From the NCBI GenBank assembly GCA_018240015.1, contig JAFEGJ010000005.1, positions 62,001-126,000 on the forward strand: DNA of 64,000 nucleotides. The letters are read 5' to 3'. Positions 7,337 through 17,225 of this stretch are shown here, in pieces (position 1 is the stretch's first letter; every line of letters begins with the position of its first letter). The DNA is from Verrucomicrobiota bacterium (GTDB taxonomy: Bacteria > Chlamydiota > Chlamydiia > Chlamydiales > Rhabdochlamydiaceae). A model generated the notes under the pieces. It was not told the DNA's origin. It searched no databases and worked only from the letters and a program-made list of their open reading frames with translations. The position numbers were made by a program, and so were the translations under genes.

Positions 7337-7689
7337 ATAAATATGCGCTGATATTTTTCAGTATCTTCGTCTTTGGTTTTGCGCTCTATTCCTATGTCGA
7401 TTTGCAAAACCAAGTGACTTCTGTAAAATTGCAGCTTCCCAAAGTCGCCCGCGAAATCAAGGCGCTCCAAGAAGAAAATACGCGCCTACAGTTCGAAATT
7501 GATACGTTCGAAAACCCCGATAACTTGCTGAGGCTCGCTACCGCCCCCACTTTTTCCCACCTCCAGCATCCCCTCTCAACAGAGGTGCTCGTGGTCAAGG
7601 AAGGTTTGGCTGTGAATCTCGAGCCTGAAAAAGAATCGACTGCTTCTGCCAAATCGACGATCCGCCTTGCTTCATCCTTTAGCCAGTGA
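7333..7689 (+). CDS. ftsL: FtsL-like division protein (CT271-like)
   Basis: 118 residues. One N-terminal membrane segment (YALIFFSIFVFGFALYSYV, residues 4-22) is followed by a coiled-coil stretch (LPKVAREIKALQEENTRLQFEID, a heptad pattern seen by eye). This is the bitopic architecture of FtsL, which links FtsB/FtsQ and activates FtsWI at the septum. Sequence identity within this family is low, so the call depends on topology and on position between rsmH and ftsI. It overlaps rsmH by ATGA and ftsI by GTGA, so translation is coupled. Confidence 0.78.
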   Translation: MNKYALIFFSIFVFGFALYSYVDLQNQVTSVKLQLPKVAREIKALQEENTRLQFEIDTFENPDNLLRLATAPTFSHLQHPLSTEVLVVKEGLAVNLEPEKESTASAKSTIRLASSFSQ

Positions 7690-9602
7690 AACGATTAAGC
7701 ATTCTTTCTCTTTTTGTTTTCGGTCTTTTTTCTCTGCTCATCGTCCAATTTTACAAAATTCAAATTGTAGAAGGAGAAAAGTGGGCTGAGGCAGCCCGTC
7801 GCCAGCACCACTTATCCGTCATCGAGCCTTGTAAGCGGGGGCTATTTTACGGTAGCGCCGCGATCAAAAAGGGACACCCCGATGACGATAAACCCCTCGT
7901 CGTCGATGTTCCCAAATTCCATCTCTATGCCGACCCCGAAGCGATCCCTGAAAAGCTGCGCACCGAAGTCTGCAAAAATATTACCCGCATTCTGCGCCTT
8001 GGATCTTCTGAAAACGACAAATTAACGACGCAGCTGACCAAACAAAGCCGCAGCCGCAAACTCGTCATGTGGCTTTCTCGTCAAAATTATGAAGCCTTGC
8101 TCGCATGGTGGCAGCCGTTTGCAAAAAACGCCAAACTCCCACGCAATGCGCTTTTCTTTGTCCAAGATTATAAACGATCCTATCCGTACGGCAGAATGCT
8201 CGGGCAAGTTCTGCACGCCCTGCGCGAAGACAAAGATCCCATCACCCATCAGAGCATTCCCACAGGAGGCCTTGAGCTTGCCTTCGACAAATATCTCAAA
8301 GGCAAAGAAGGGCGCCGTCTCATTTTGCGCTCTCCTCGCCATCCGCTCGACACGGGCGTGGTGACCGTGCCGCCTGAGCATGGAGCAGATGTTTATCTCA
8401 CCATCAATCCCTATATCCAAGCCATTGCCGAAGAAGAGATCGAAAAAGCCACCAAAAGTGCCAATGCTCGTAGAGGCTGGGCTGTCATCATGGAGCCCAA
8501 AACCGGAGAAATCTGGGCGCTCGCGCAATATCCGTTTTTTGAACCAGGATCCTACAAGAAGTATTTCAAGCATCCGGAAGATACAAAAGTCGGTGCGATC
8601 ACCGACCCCTACGAACCAGGCTCAACTTTTAAACCTCTCACACTCGTCGTAGCTCTCAAGGCAAACGAAGAGCTCAAAAGACGGGGCAAGCCCCCGCTCT
8701 TTTCCATTCAGGAAAAAGTAGCGACCAGCAATGGCCATTTCCCCGGTAGGGGAAAGCTCCTAAAAGATTTAAGGTTCCACCGGTATCTCAACATGTACAT
8801 GGGACTACAAAAATCGTCCAACATCTACATGGCCCGGATGATGCAGCGCGTGGTCGAGCAGCTCGGAGAAACGTGGTACCGCCAAACTTTGCATGACATC
8901 TTTGCTCTCGGTGATAAAACAGGCATTGAACTTCCCGGAGAAAGCGGCGGACTTCTTCCGACTCCTGGGAAGAAACATCCTTCAGGTGCTCCCGAGTGGT
9001 CGAAAGCCACGCCGCCGTCGCTTGCGATGGGACACAATATTCTCGTCAATTCTGTTCAGATGGTTCGTAATTATGGCATCCTTGCCAATGGCGGCTTCGA
9101 TGTCAGGCCCACCCTCGTGCGCAAAATCGTCAAAGATCAAAAAATCCTCAAAGAGCATCTCGTCCCTGAACCCAAACGGCTGATCGAACCAGACATTGTG
9201 CGCGAAGTCGTCAAAGCGATGCGCTTTGTGACCCAAGAAGGAGGGTCAGCCTACCGCGGAGAGATACCGGGATATACCGAGGCAGGAAAAACGGGTACGA
9301 CTGAAAAAATTGTGAACGGCGTCTATTCTAAAAAAGACCATATATCGACCTTTGTCGGTTTTGCTCCCGCCGTTAACCCCCAATTTGTTCTCCTTGTGGC
9401 CATCGACGATCCTAAATTTCAATATATCCCAGGCGTAGGCCGCAATCAGCGGGCCGGAACGTGCGCAGCGCCCGCCTTTCGCGATATTGGCGTACGTGTG
9501 CTACAATATTTGGGCATCCCCCCCGACGATCCTGAAAATAAAGCCTGGAAAAAAGAAGTGGCAGATCTTAAACAATTGTACGACCAATGGAACGGAAATT
9601 AA
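7686..9602 (+). CDS. ftsI: Division transpeptidase FtsI / PBP3
   Basis: 638 residues, GTG start overlapping the ftsL-like stop by 4 nt. The N-terminal membrane anchor is ILSLFVFGLFSLLIVQF (residues 5-22). A dimerisation (pedestal) domain and the transpeptidase domain follow, with all three active-site motifs visible: S-x-x-K as STFK in EPGSTFKPLTLV, S-x-N in SSNIYMARM, and K-T-G in AGKTGTTEK. It cross-links septal peptidoglycan in the periplasm. It is somewhat longer than E. coli FtsI (588). Its last 16 nt overlap murE, completing the mraZ-rsmH-ftsL-ftsI-murE operon. Confidence 0.95.
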   Translation: MKRLSILSLFVFGLFSLLIVQFYKIQIVEGEKWAEAARRQHHLSVIEPCKRGLFYGSAAIKKGHPDDDKPLVVDVPKFHLYADPEAIPEKLRTEVCKNITRILRLGSSENDKLTTQLTKQSRSRKLVMWLSRQNYEALLAWWQPFAKNAKLPRNALFFVQDYKRSYPYGRMLGQVLHALREDKDPITHQSIPTGGLELAFDKYLKGKEGRRLILRSPRHPLDTGVVTVPPEHGADVYLTINPYIQAIAEEEIEKATKSANARRGWAVIMEPKTGEIWALAQYPFFEPGSYKKYFKHPEDTKVGAITDPYEPGSTFKPLTLVVALKANEELKRRGKPPLFSIQEKVATSNGHFPGRGKLLKDLRFHRYLNMYMGLQKSSNIYMARMMQRVVEQLGETWYRQTLHDIFALGDKTGIELPGESGGLLPTPGKKHPSGAPEWSKATPPSLAMGHNILVNSVQMVRNYGILANGGFDVRPTLVRKIVKDQKILKEHLVPEPKRLIEPDIVREVVKAMRFVTQEGGSAYRGEIPGYTEAGKTGTTEKIVNGVYSKKDHISTFVGFAPAVNPQFVLLVAIDDPKFQYIPGVGRNQRAGTCAAPAFRDIGVRVLQYLGIPPDDPENKAWKKEVADLKQLYDQWNGN

Positions 9603-11053
9603 ATAACCTCATTGCGGGGCTCGATTTAAATGCCCGTGGATCTTTAGACATCGAGATCACCGGTATTAGCTCGAACTCTCAAACGATTAAGCCCGGTGAT
9701 CTTTTTCTCGCGCGCCGCGGGAAAAAATTTGATGCCACGGAGTTCATTCCACAGGCAGCAGCAGCTGGCGCTGTGGCTGTGCTCTCGGATATCTACAATC
9801 CGTTTGCCTCCGAGATCACGCAGCTCATCACCTCCGACTTTGCCTTTCATGAAGAAGAGCTCATCCAAAGATTCTATGACTATCCAGCCCGAAAACTTTC
9901 CCTTATCGGCATCACGGGCACAAATGGAAAGACCACCACATCATATCTCCTGCATCACCTTTTTGATCCGTGCGGACTCATCGGCACCGTCGAGTGGCGC
10001 ACAGGAAATGCCACGATGCCGGCAGATCGCACCACTCCGGATCTTCTCACCCTCACCAAGCTCTTTTATGAAATGGCCCAGTCGAAGTGCGAGAGGGCTG
10101 TAATGGAAGTCTCGTCGCATGCCCTCACCCAAGGAAGAGCGCGCAGTTTTTCATTCGATGTCGCTGTCTTTACCAATCTTACCCAAGACCATCTCGATTA
10201 CCATCAGACCATGGAAAATTATGCCGCGGCGAAAGCGCTGCTTTTTTCCTCGCTCTCAAATAGCGCCTCAGCCGTGGTGAATGTCGATGATCCCGCTCAC
10301 AAAATCATCCTCGCTCAGTGCAAGGCAAACGTTTTTACGTATGGATTTGGTGCGGCGGATTTAAGAGCGTCGGATCTTCATCAAACAGCTTCAGGTATGG
10401 AATTTAACCTTCACTACCGGGGTAATGTACATGCGTTTTGCTCAAAACTCATCGGTCGGTTCAATGTTTACAATATTTTGGCGGCTGTGAGTGTTGGTTT
10501 GACGCAAGGCTTTTCTATGAAGTTTATTCTTTCCAAGCTATCAGCGTTCTCGTCTGTGCCGGGCCGACTTGAGCGAGTAGTGAACCCGCAAGGCCTGCCG
10601 ATCTTTGTCGATTATGCTCACACTGATGATGCTCTACGAAACGTGCTGGAGACACTCCAAGAGTGTAAAAAAGGCCGCATCATCACGGTATTTGGCTGCG
10701 GAGGCAGCCGCGACGCCGGCAAGCGTCCTAAAATGGCAAGGGCCGCTGAAAGTCTCTCCGATGTCATTATCGTCACAAGCGACAATCCCCGCGCTGAAGA
10801 TCCTGACGAGATCATTCGGCAAGTGCTAACGGGGATCACCAATCGTAGCCAGTGCCTTGTCGAAGTCGATCGGCGAAAAGCCATTGCCAAAGCAGTGTCG
10901 ATTGCTCAAAAAGATGACATCATCTTAATTGCTGGTAAAGGCCATGAAAAGACACAAGAGTTCAAAGATCATTCTATTCCGTTTGATGATTGCCTCGAGG
11001 CTAAACAGGCGTGCTTTGATCTGCAAAGAGCTTTTGTCGATAAAGCCGGTTGA
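9587..11053 (+). CDS. murE: UDP-MurNAc-tripeptide synthetase MurE
   Basis: 488 residues. Domains in order: an N-terminal uridine-binding domain (SSNSQTIKPGDLFLARRG), a central ATPase with P-loop GITGTNGKTTT, and a C-terminal ligase domain. The motif SDNPRAEDP contains DNPR, which in the family marks meso-diaminopimelate as the amino acid added. So peptidoglycan stem peptides here should carry meso-DAP. The reaction is cytoplasmic. The gene overlaps ftsI by 16 nt, and its 3' end overlaps the convergent membrane-protein gene by about 50 nt. Confidence 0.95.
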   Translation: MERKLNNLIAGLDLNARGSLDIEITGISSNSQTIKPGDLFLARRGKKFDATEFIPQAAAAGAVAVLSDIYNPFASEITQLITSDFAFHEEELIQRFYDYPARKLSLIGITGTNGKTTTSYLLHHLFDPCGLIGTVEWRTGNATMPADRTTPDLLTLTKLFYEMAQSKCERAVMEVSSHALTQGRARSFSFDVAVFTNLTQDHLDYHQTMENYAAAKALLFSSLSNSASAVVNVDDPAHKIILAQCKANVFTYGFGAADLRASDLHQTASGMEFNLHYRGNVHAFCSKLIGRFNVYNILAAVSVGLTQGFSMKFILSKLSAFSSVPGRLERVVNPQGLPIFVDYAHTDDALRNVLETLQECKKGRIITVFGCGGSRDAGKRPKMARAAESLSDVIIVTSDNPRAEDPDEIIRQVLTGITNRSQCLVEVDRRKAIAKAVSIAQKDDIILIAGKGHEKTQEFKDHSIPFDDCLEAKQACFDLQRAFVDKAG

Positions 11054-11423
11054 ATGCCCGCAGACGATAAGAGCAAACGATATAATAACCACTGATTGCA
11101 ATTTGAATAATATCGATAGGGGAGGATAAAACTCTTTTAAATGAGGCGAGGGTGGCAGATTGCTGAGCAGTACCAAAGAAAAAGGCGGAAATGAGACCCA
11201 CACTCATGATGCCAATAATTCCTATCGTAATATACGTGCAAATCAGCTGAAAGGAGAGTAACCAAGTACCATATTTTTTGTACGCACAATAATAGATAAT
11301 GCCCATGAAAATTATAGACGAAAGAAAGGCAACAACATTCAATGTGACGAAAGCTGTAATAATGGACATGCCGTAACTCGCCCAAAACGCTATCAACCAT
11401 TTTTTTCGAATTGAATGATCCAT
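11001..11423 (-). CDS. Small multi-pass membrane protein, unknown
   Basis: 140 residues from ATG 11423. The longer frame begins at a TTG at 11471 inside the divergent GNAT gene and is less likely. Four or five hydrophobic segments fill the protein: about residues 9-27 (LIAFWASYGMSIITAF), 29-45, 52-75 and 100-115. The C-terminus is basic (RLRAFNRLYRQKL). No family recognised. A TATAAT lies 6 nt before the ATG with no SD, so the transcript may be nearly leaderless. The tail overlaps the end of murE on the other strand by 53 nt. Coding status is likely but rests on length and hydrophobic pattern only. Confidence 0.55.
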   Translation of the reverse strand: MDHSIRKKWLIAFWASYGMSIITAFVTLNVVAFLSSIIFMGIIYYCAYKKYGTWLLSFQLICTYITIGIIGIMSVGLISAFFFGTAQQSATLASFKRVLSSPIDIIQIAISGYYIVCSYRLRAFNRLYRQKLFADQSTPV

Positions 11424-11459
11424 GATGAAATTATAAACTGATGGTTCTTTTGAGAAAAT

Positions 11460-11969
11460 ATGATTCTTCAAACTACCCGCCTAGTACTTCGAGAATTTAA
11501 TTTAAATGATTTTGAGGCGTTTGCCCATATCGTCGCAGATCCTGAAGTGATGCGGTTTTCTCTTTTTGGACCGATGAATAAAGAAAAAGCTCTACAGTAT
11601 TTTCAGCAACGTATTTTGGGCCATTATCACAACCATGGATTTGGACTTTGGGCGATCATTTTCGAGAATCAAGCAATTGGTTTTGCAGGGCTCATTAGCC
11701 AAGAAATCGATAGAGAGAAAAAAATTGAGTTGGGATATCGACTTCTCCCTCAGTACTGGGGAAAAGGTCTTGCTACCGAGGCGTGCCAAGGCATCCTCAA
11801 ATACGCATTTGAAAATTGTAAATTCAAAGAAATCATATCTATCGTAGAGCCCACCAACGTTCGTAGCTTGCGCGTCGCTGAAAGAGTCGGGATGACCCTA
11901 TGGAAAAATACAACCTATCATGGCACAGCTGTAGGTATCTATCGCATTGGCCCCTTGCTCCCGTCATAA
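11460..11969 (+). CDS. GNAT acetyltransferase, RimJ/RimL type
   Basis: 169 residues, a whole RimJ/RimL-like domain. The opening LQTTRLVLREFNLNDFEAF is typical. The acetyl-CoA loop is LPQYWGKGLATEA (the Q/R-x-x-G-x-G/A motif, here WGKGLA). The closing VEPTNVRSLRVAERVGM is the family's 'N-x-x-S-x-x-V-x-E-x-x-G' signature. These enzymes acetylate N-terminal or small-molecule amines. It is divergent from the membrane-protein gene and 22 nt upstream of amiA. The substrate cannot be told from sequence. Confidence 0.88.
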   Translation: MILQTTRLVLREFNLNDFEAFAHIVADPEVMRFSLFGPMNKEKALQYFQQRILGHYHNHGFGLWAIIFENQAIGFAGLISQEIDREKKIELGYRLLPQYWGKGLATEACQGILKYAFENCKFKEIISIVEPTNVRSLRVAERVGMTLWKNTTYHGTAVGIYRIGPLLPS

Positions 11970-11991
11970 AAAGTATGCTATATTCCCGCCC

Positions 11992-12660
11992 ATGGGTCGT
12001 CTGCTCTGTTTTTTCGTTCTCTTTTTTTCACTCCTGAGTGCTGCGCCGACGAGGCATTTACATCGAGCCAAAACTCAAGCGAGTATTCCTCAGCACGCAC
12101 GCCCTCTCGTCATTTTGGATGCAGGACATGGGGGGAGCAATGAAGGCGCTCAAAATCATCTCGTCATGGAGAAAAGACTAACACTTACTACGACAATGTA
12201 CTTGAAGAAATACCTCGAAGAAGCGGGATACCGTGTGATTTTAACGCGCAGCCGCGATGTGTTTATTCCTCTTCCTCGGCGCGTTGCGATCGCTAATAAC
12301 ACTAAGGCCGTTTTATTTGTCAGCGTGCATTACAATGCCTCTCACAATCACGAAGTAAAGGGCTTAGAGGTTTTTTATTACCAGGAGGGTGGTGCGAAAA
12401 GAGCCGCTGCCTCAAAACTTTTAGCATCTAATATTTTGTCCTCGATGCTCCACCAAACACACGCCGAGTCACGCGGAGTTAAAGCCGGAAATTTTCACGT
12501 CATTCGTGAGACGACGATGCCAGCCGTGCTTGTGGAAGGCGGGTTTATCACAAACCGTGAAGAGAGCATGCTCCTGCACGATAAAAAGTATTTAGCGAGA
12601 ATCGCCAGAGGCATCGCTCATGGCGTTGAGAAGTATATGAAAACCTTGGTTGCTAGTTGA
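11992..12660 (+). CDS. amiA: N-acetylmuramoyl-L-alanine amidase AmiA
   Basis: 222 residues from ATG 11992. An upstream in-frame ATG at 11947 would precede the signal peptide and overlap the GNAT gene, so I reject it. The signal peptide is MGRLLCFFVLFFSLLSAAP. An Amidase_3 domain follows with zinc-site motifs LDAGHGG, a Glu in the following helix (VMEKRLT) and SVHYNA, and a catalytic VEGGFITN. It cuts the amide between MurNAc and the stem peptide in the periplasm. Chlamydial AmiA is reported to act also on stem peptides. Genomic position after murE matches Chlamydia. The final codons (V-A-S-stop) lie inside a foldback repeat that begins at 12650. Confidence 0.92.
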   Translation: MGRLLCFFVLFFSLLSAAPTRHLHRAKTQASIPQHARPLVILDAGHGGSNEGAQNHLVMEKRLTLTTTMYLKKYLEEAGYRVILTRSRDVFIPLPRRVAIANNTKAVLFVSVHYNASHNHEVKGLEVFYYQEGGAKRAAASKLLASNILSSMLHQTHAESRGVKAGNFHVIRETTMPAVLVEGGFITNREESMLLHDKKYLARIARGIAHGVEKYMKTLVAS

Positions 12661-12794
12661 ACCTCGAGAGAGATTGGCCTAGAAAACGCGAGATCCAAGG
12701 AGGCCGATGCAAACAACCCCTTTATGGGGTTGTTGAAGCAGGCAGACGCGGGAGGTCGCGTTTTCTATGGCCGAGATCTCCGAGGGATAACTAG
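12650..12794 (+). repeat. Foldback repeat, copy A
   Basis: About 145 bp that recur in inverted orientation at 39051-39198. It starts with TTGCTAGTTG and ends with AACTAG. Its two arms pair with each other (GGCCTAGAAAACGCG against CGCGTTTTCTATGGCC), and the centre is a perfect 9-bp hairpin AACAACCCC/GGGGTTGTT (12712-12734). It overlaps the last three codons of amiA and ends 19 bp before the tRNA-Arg gene. It has no coding content. It is probably a MITE-like or RNA-structured dispersed repeat. Confidence 0.85.
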
Positions 12795-12812
12795 AAATCG
12801 AGGTTAAAAAAA

Positions 12813-12886
12813 CGTCCTCGGCGCGAGTTGAACGCGCGACCTGCCGCTTAGGAGGCGACCGCTCTATCCACCTGAGCTACGAGGAC
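12813..12886 (-). tRNA. tRNA-Arg (anticodon CCT)
   Basis: The reverse strand folds as a cloverleaf: acceptor GTCCTCG/CGAGGAC, D-arm with AGCTCAGGTGGATAGAGC, anticodon stem GTCGC/GCGGC with loop CTCCTAA (anticodon CCT, reading AGG), and a T-arm with GTTCAACTC. CCA is not encoded. A run of T follows the 3' end. 74 nt with the discriminator base. It lies between foldback repeat A and the divergent gnd. Confidence 0.95.
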
Positions 12887-12920
12887 ACGGTCTTAAAATT
12901 GTAGACGAAAAGGAAGAAGA

Positions 12921-14357
<1,437 letters not shown>

Positions 14358-14376
14358 ACCATTGATAATCAATGAA

Positions 14377-14406
14377 CTGTCACTTTTTCGTACGAAAAAG
14401 TGACAG
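14377..14406. terminator. Perfect 30-bp palindrome between gnd and alr
   Basis: The two 15-bp halves are exact reverse complements, the left half reading CTGTCACTTTTTCGT. Lying 19 bp after gnd and 9 bp after the convergent alr stop, it could terminate both. There is no strong T run outside the stem; the T/A tracts are within the stem. Confidence 0.6.
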
Positions 14407-14415
14407 ATTTGTCAT

Positions 14416-15534
14416 TTATTGGACGTAAATGCGCGGAATCCGTTCATTGAAAAGACACAAAACTTCGTAGGGAATCGTCTCGCACAGCTGGGCGATTTCC
14501 ATGAGAGGAATTTCTGCCTCGCCTTGTTTGCCGATAAGGACGACTTCCTCTCCCACGAAAACTTCTTGCACTCCGACATCGACCATGAATTGATCCATAC
14601 AGATAGTTCCGACGATGGGAAACCGCTTTCCGCGGATCAGCACGGAGCCGCGATTGGACAGGCATCTACGATATCCATCGCCGTAGCCCACAGGAATCGT
14701 CACGATGCGAGTTTGCTGGGGTGTGATGTAGGAGTGGCCATAGCTGATGCCTTCTCCCTTCTCTACAACTTTGAAATAGGAGACTTTGGTTTTGAGAGAA
14801 AAACAGGGCGCGATGCCCTGGAGTGCAGCTGGAGAGTTGGCCGGAAGATAACCAAGAGCCAGAAGAGAAGTGCGCACCATATCGCCGTGGGCCTCCGGAT
14901 AATGGACGACGCCTCCCGAGTTCGCCAGATGCCTAATCAGAGATGCCTCAAGAAAAATAGGATCTTTTAATAGCTCTTGAAAGGCGCTGATTTGTTTTTC
15001 AGCAAAGGCGTTTTCTGGAGCGTCTGCCGTCGCCAGATGGGAGTAGACACCCACCACTTCAAAACAAGGAATCGATTTGAGGTGGTTGAAAAGAGAGAGA
15101 GCCGACTTTTCCCTCACGCCCGTACGTCTCATGCCTGTATCGACTTCGATATGAACGCGGCACTTTTGCCGAATTTTTTGGCATTTTTCTGCGACGAGCT
15201 GGGCTTTAAATTGTGAGCTGATCGTGAACTCGAGATTGAAGTTGATGAGGTCGAGGATTTGTTCTTCGTGGATCGCGCCGAGGACTAGGATGGGCAAGCG
15301 CACATTGGCTTTTCTGAGCTCAATGCCTTCTTGTAGGTGCGCCACAGCAAGATAATCGACGCCCGCTTCTTCCGCGGCCTTTCCCATCGCACATAGCCCG
15401 TGGCCATAGGCATTGGCTTTCACGGGAATGCATAGGAGGCGATTTCCAATAAAGCTTCGAATGATGGCGATGTTTTTCTTAAATTGTCCTAAGTCGACTT
15501 CAATCCAGGATGGATGAGGAAATGATACGCTCAT
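14416..15534 (-). CDS. alr: Alanine racemase
   Basis: 372 residues, normal length. The PLP-binding lysine is K39 in PVKANAYGHG. The TIM barrel continues with HIEVDTGMRRTGV and HLANSGG. The C-terminal beta domain has the second catalytic tyrosine region (GISYGHSY) and VGTICMDQFMVDV. It converts L-Ala to D-Ala for peptidoglycan. Chlamydiaceae lack alr and are thought to use GlyA for this, so its presence sets this organism apart. The gene converges on gnd. Confidence 0.95.
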   Translation of the reverse strand: MSVSFPHPSWIEVDLGQFKKNIAIIRSFIGNRLLCIPVKANAYGHGLCAMGKAAEEAGVDYLAVAHLQEGIELRKANVRLPILVLGAIHEEQILDLINFNLEFTISSQFKAQLVAEKCQKIRQKCRVHIEVDTGMRRTGVREKSALSLFNHLKSIPCFEVVGVYSHLATADAPENAFAEKQISAFQELLKDPIFLEASLIRHLANSGGVVHYPEAHGDMVRTSLLALGYLPANSPAALQGIAPCFSLKTKVSYFKVVEKGEGISYGHSYITPQQTRIVTIPVGYGDGYRRCLSNRGSVLIRGKRFPIVGTICMDQFMVDVGVQEVFVGEEVVLIGKQGEAEIPLMEIAQLCETIPYEVLCLFNERIPRIYVQ

Positions 15535-15592
15535 GAATCCATGATAAGTAGGTCTTTTGTCTTTTGTCCAGTTTATACCTGAAATCCCTGTC

Positions 15593-16726
15593 TTAAGGAG
15601 AAGATTTCATCATTTGCTGATGCAGGAGGGGAAGAGCCTTCTGGAGCTGGGGATAAACTTGATTCCACACTTCGGGGTCAACGGGAAGATAGAAGGGAGG
15701 CTCGCAGAGGTCTTTATGTTGCTCCATAAATGTCGCTGGCTCTTGAACGGAAAAAGCGGGGAGTTTCCAGTACACGCCTAGCGTATGGACATCGAACACG
15801 CCCTTGTTGTGGTATAGAACAAATGCGACGCGCATGGTGGGTTGATACAGTTTGTTGTCGAGGTGGGGGGCTACAATGAGATCTGAGGTGACAAATTCTT
15901 CGACAAGAAACGAATCGTGTTTGTCTTCTACCCAGTAGTTGTAAGCTTTATCGGGATTGTTTGTATTTTCCTGGGTGTGGTTCAAAATTTGATCGAGGGC
16001 TCCATCTAGTTCATCTTTTTTAACGATGATCACACCGCGGCCGATAAACGCACTGCGAGGTTTTATTACGAATGCCTCGCCTCCTAAATCGCTCGCAATC
16101 TGCGCAGCGAGATTTTTCGAGTACTCTTTTTTGTAGAGTTTCCATTTGGGTTTGAGAGAGGCCAAGAGAGGATCCTTTGCCAAAAGCTCTGTCATTTTGT
16201 ATTTATCGGTCAGGTAGGGAAAACTGGCTCTATCGATGATAAGAATGCCGGGGCATTTCTTAGGGAGCTCTTCATCTTGCTTGAGTAGGTACGGGCTGGC
16301 GAATAAAAAGCCTTGGTAGGAAAAAAAATCGCTGGGATCTTGGGCAGGAAGTTGGGCAAAAGCCCAAAATGTCGGATCGGAGAAAATTTCGAGAACGGAA
16401 TTTTTCGCTTGGACTGCATAGGCGTGACTGAAAACAAATTGAAGTCCTGGATCATAAAATTCACTAGGAGCTGCCCAGCCTCTGGGGAACCAAGCATATA
16501 AAAACCGTAGGAATCTTTGTTGGATGGAAAGGTCTGCAGGGATGACAAAACTGCTTCCCTTAAACACAGATACTATCCCATTTTGAATTTCACAGAATTT
16601 GATTCCCTTTTCTTTACTGTACTTCAAGTCGGCGACCATAAAGCAGATATCGGCGGGATAATTTTCGTTGGCATAGATGCTCAGCGGTAAGAAAAAAACT
16701 ACGAATGCGAGAATCAATTTTTTCAT
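15593..16726 (-). CDS. Exported protein with ATP-grasp-like domain
   Basis: 377 residues. A clear signal peptide (MKKLILAFVVFFLPLSIYAN, cleaved after SIYA) leads into an unrecognised N-terminal domain. Residues 195-320 look like ATP-grasp: a GGEAFVIKPRSAFIGRGVIIV strand-loop (phosphate-binding lysine and glycine-rich turn), FLVEEFVTSDLIV, and MRVAFVLYHN. ATP-grasp enzymes join carboxylates to amines or thiols and work where ATP is present. ATP in the periplasm is scarce, so the protein may be secreted into the host, or the domain may be inactive. It is a single gene between alr and csaA. The ATP-grasp call is by eye. Confidence 0.6.
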   Translation of the reverse strand: MKKLILAFVVFFLPLSIYANENYPADICFMVADLKYSKEKGIKFCEIQNGIVSVFKGSSFVIPADLSIQQRFLRFLYAWFPRGWAAPSEFYDPGLQFVFSHAYAVQAKNSVLEIFSDPTFWAFAQLPAQDPSDFFSYQGFLFASPYLLKQDEELPKKCPGILIIDRASFPYLTDKYKMTELLAKDPLLASLKPKWKLYKKEYSKNLAAQIASDLGGEAFVIKPRSAFIGRGVIIVKKDELDGALDQILNHTQENTNNPDKAYNYWVEDKHDSFLVEEFVTSDLIVAPHLDNKLYQPTMRVAFVLYHNKGVFDVHTLGVYWKLPAFSVQEPATFMEQHKDLCEPPFYLPVDPEVWNQVYPQLQKALPLLHQQMMKSSP

Positions 16727-16786
16727 TTTTGCCCCCGATTTGCAGGAGTTTAATTTTTACTAACGCGCCTGTCAATTATTTCCTCA

Positions 16787-16816
16787 TTGCATCTTGATTA
16801 GATCATGCGCTAAAAT
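16787..16816 (+). promoter_or_regulatory. Promoter of csaA
   Basis: TTGCAT (16787-16792), an 18-bp spacer and TAAAAT (16811-16816). The predicted transcript starts a few bases before the ATG at 16823, so it is nearly leaderless. Confidence 0.5.
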
Positions 16817-16822
16817 ATCTGC

Positions 16823-17158
16823 ATGATTACTTATGACGACTTCTTAAAAGTAGACATCCGAGTGGGAACAATTATTGAAGTTCTCGCTTTTCCTGAGGCG
16901 CGCAAACCGGCCTATAAATTGGTTATCGATTTTGGACCGGAGATTGGTGTGAAAAAATCTTCGGCACAAATCACGGGCCGTTATCCCGATAAAGCGCAGT
17001 TGGTGGGCAAGCAAGTGATCGCTGTGGTGAATTTTCCGCCGAAACAAATTGGACCGTTTGTTTCAGAAGTGTTAACGTTGGGACTCGCGGATAGTAATGG
17101 ACATGTTGTGCTTGTAAGTCCCGATTATCCTGTGCTCAATGGTGTAAGACTTTTTTGA
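16823..17158 (+). CDS. csaA: CsaA-like tRNA-binding-domain chaperone
   Basis: 111 residues forming one OB-fold tRNA-binding domain: [14 protein letters not shown] at the start, [33 protein letters not shown] in the middle, and [17 protein letters not shown] at the end. It matches CsaA, a dimeric secretion-linked chaperone in Bacillus. The same fold occurs in the C-terminus of MetRS, but here it stands alone. No SD is evident, which fits the predicted short leader. Confidence 0.88.
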   Translation: MITYDDFLKVDIRVGTIIEVLAFPEARKPAYKLVIDFGPEIGVKKSSAQITGRYPDKAQLVGKQVIAVVNFPPKQIGPFVSEVLTLGLADSNGHVVLVSPDYPVLNGVRLF

Positions 17159-17225
17159 ACATTCATTGATTTAAATGTTGGTTTTATCTATCATTTATTT
17201 CCATTAATAACAATAGGATGAAATT

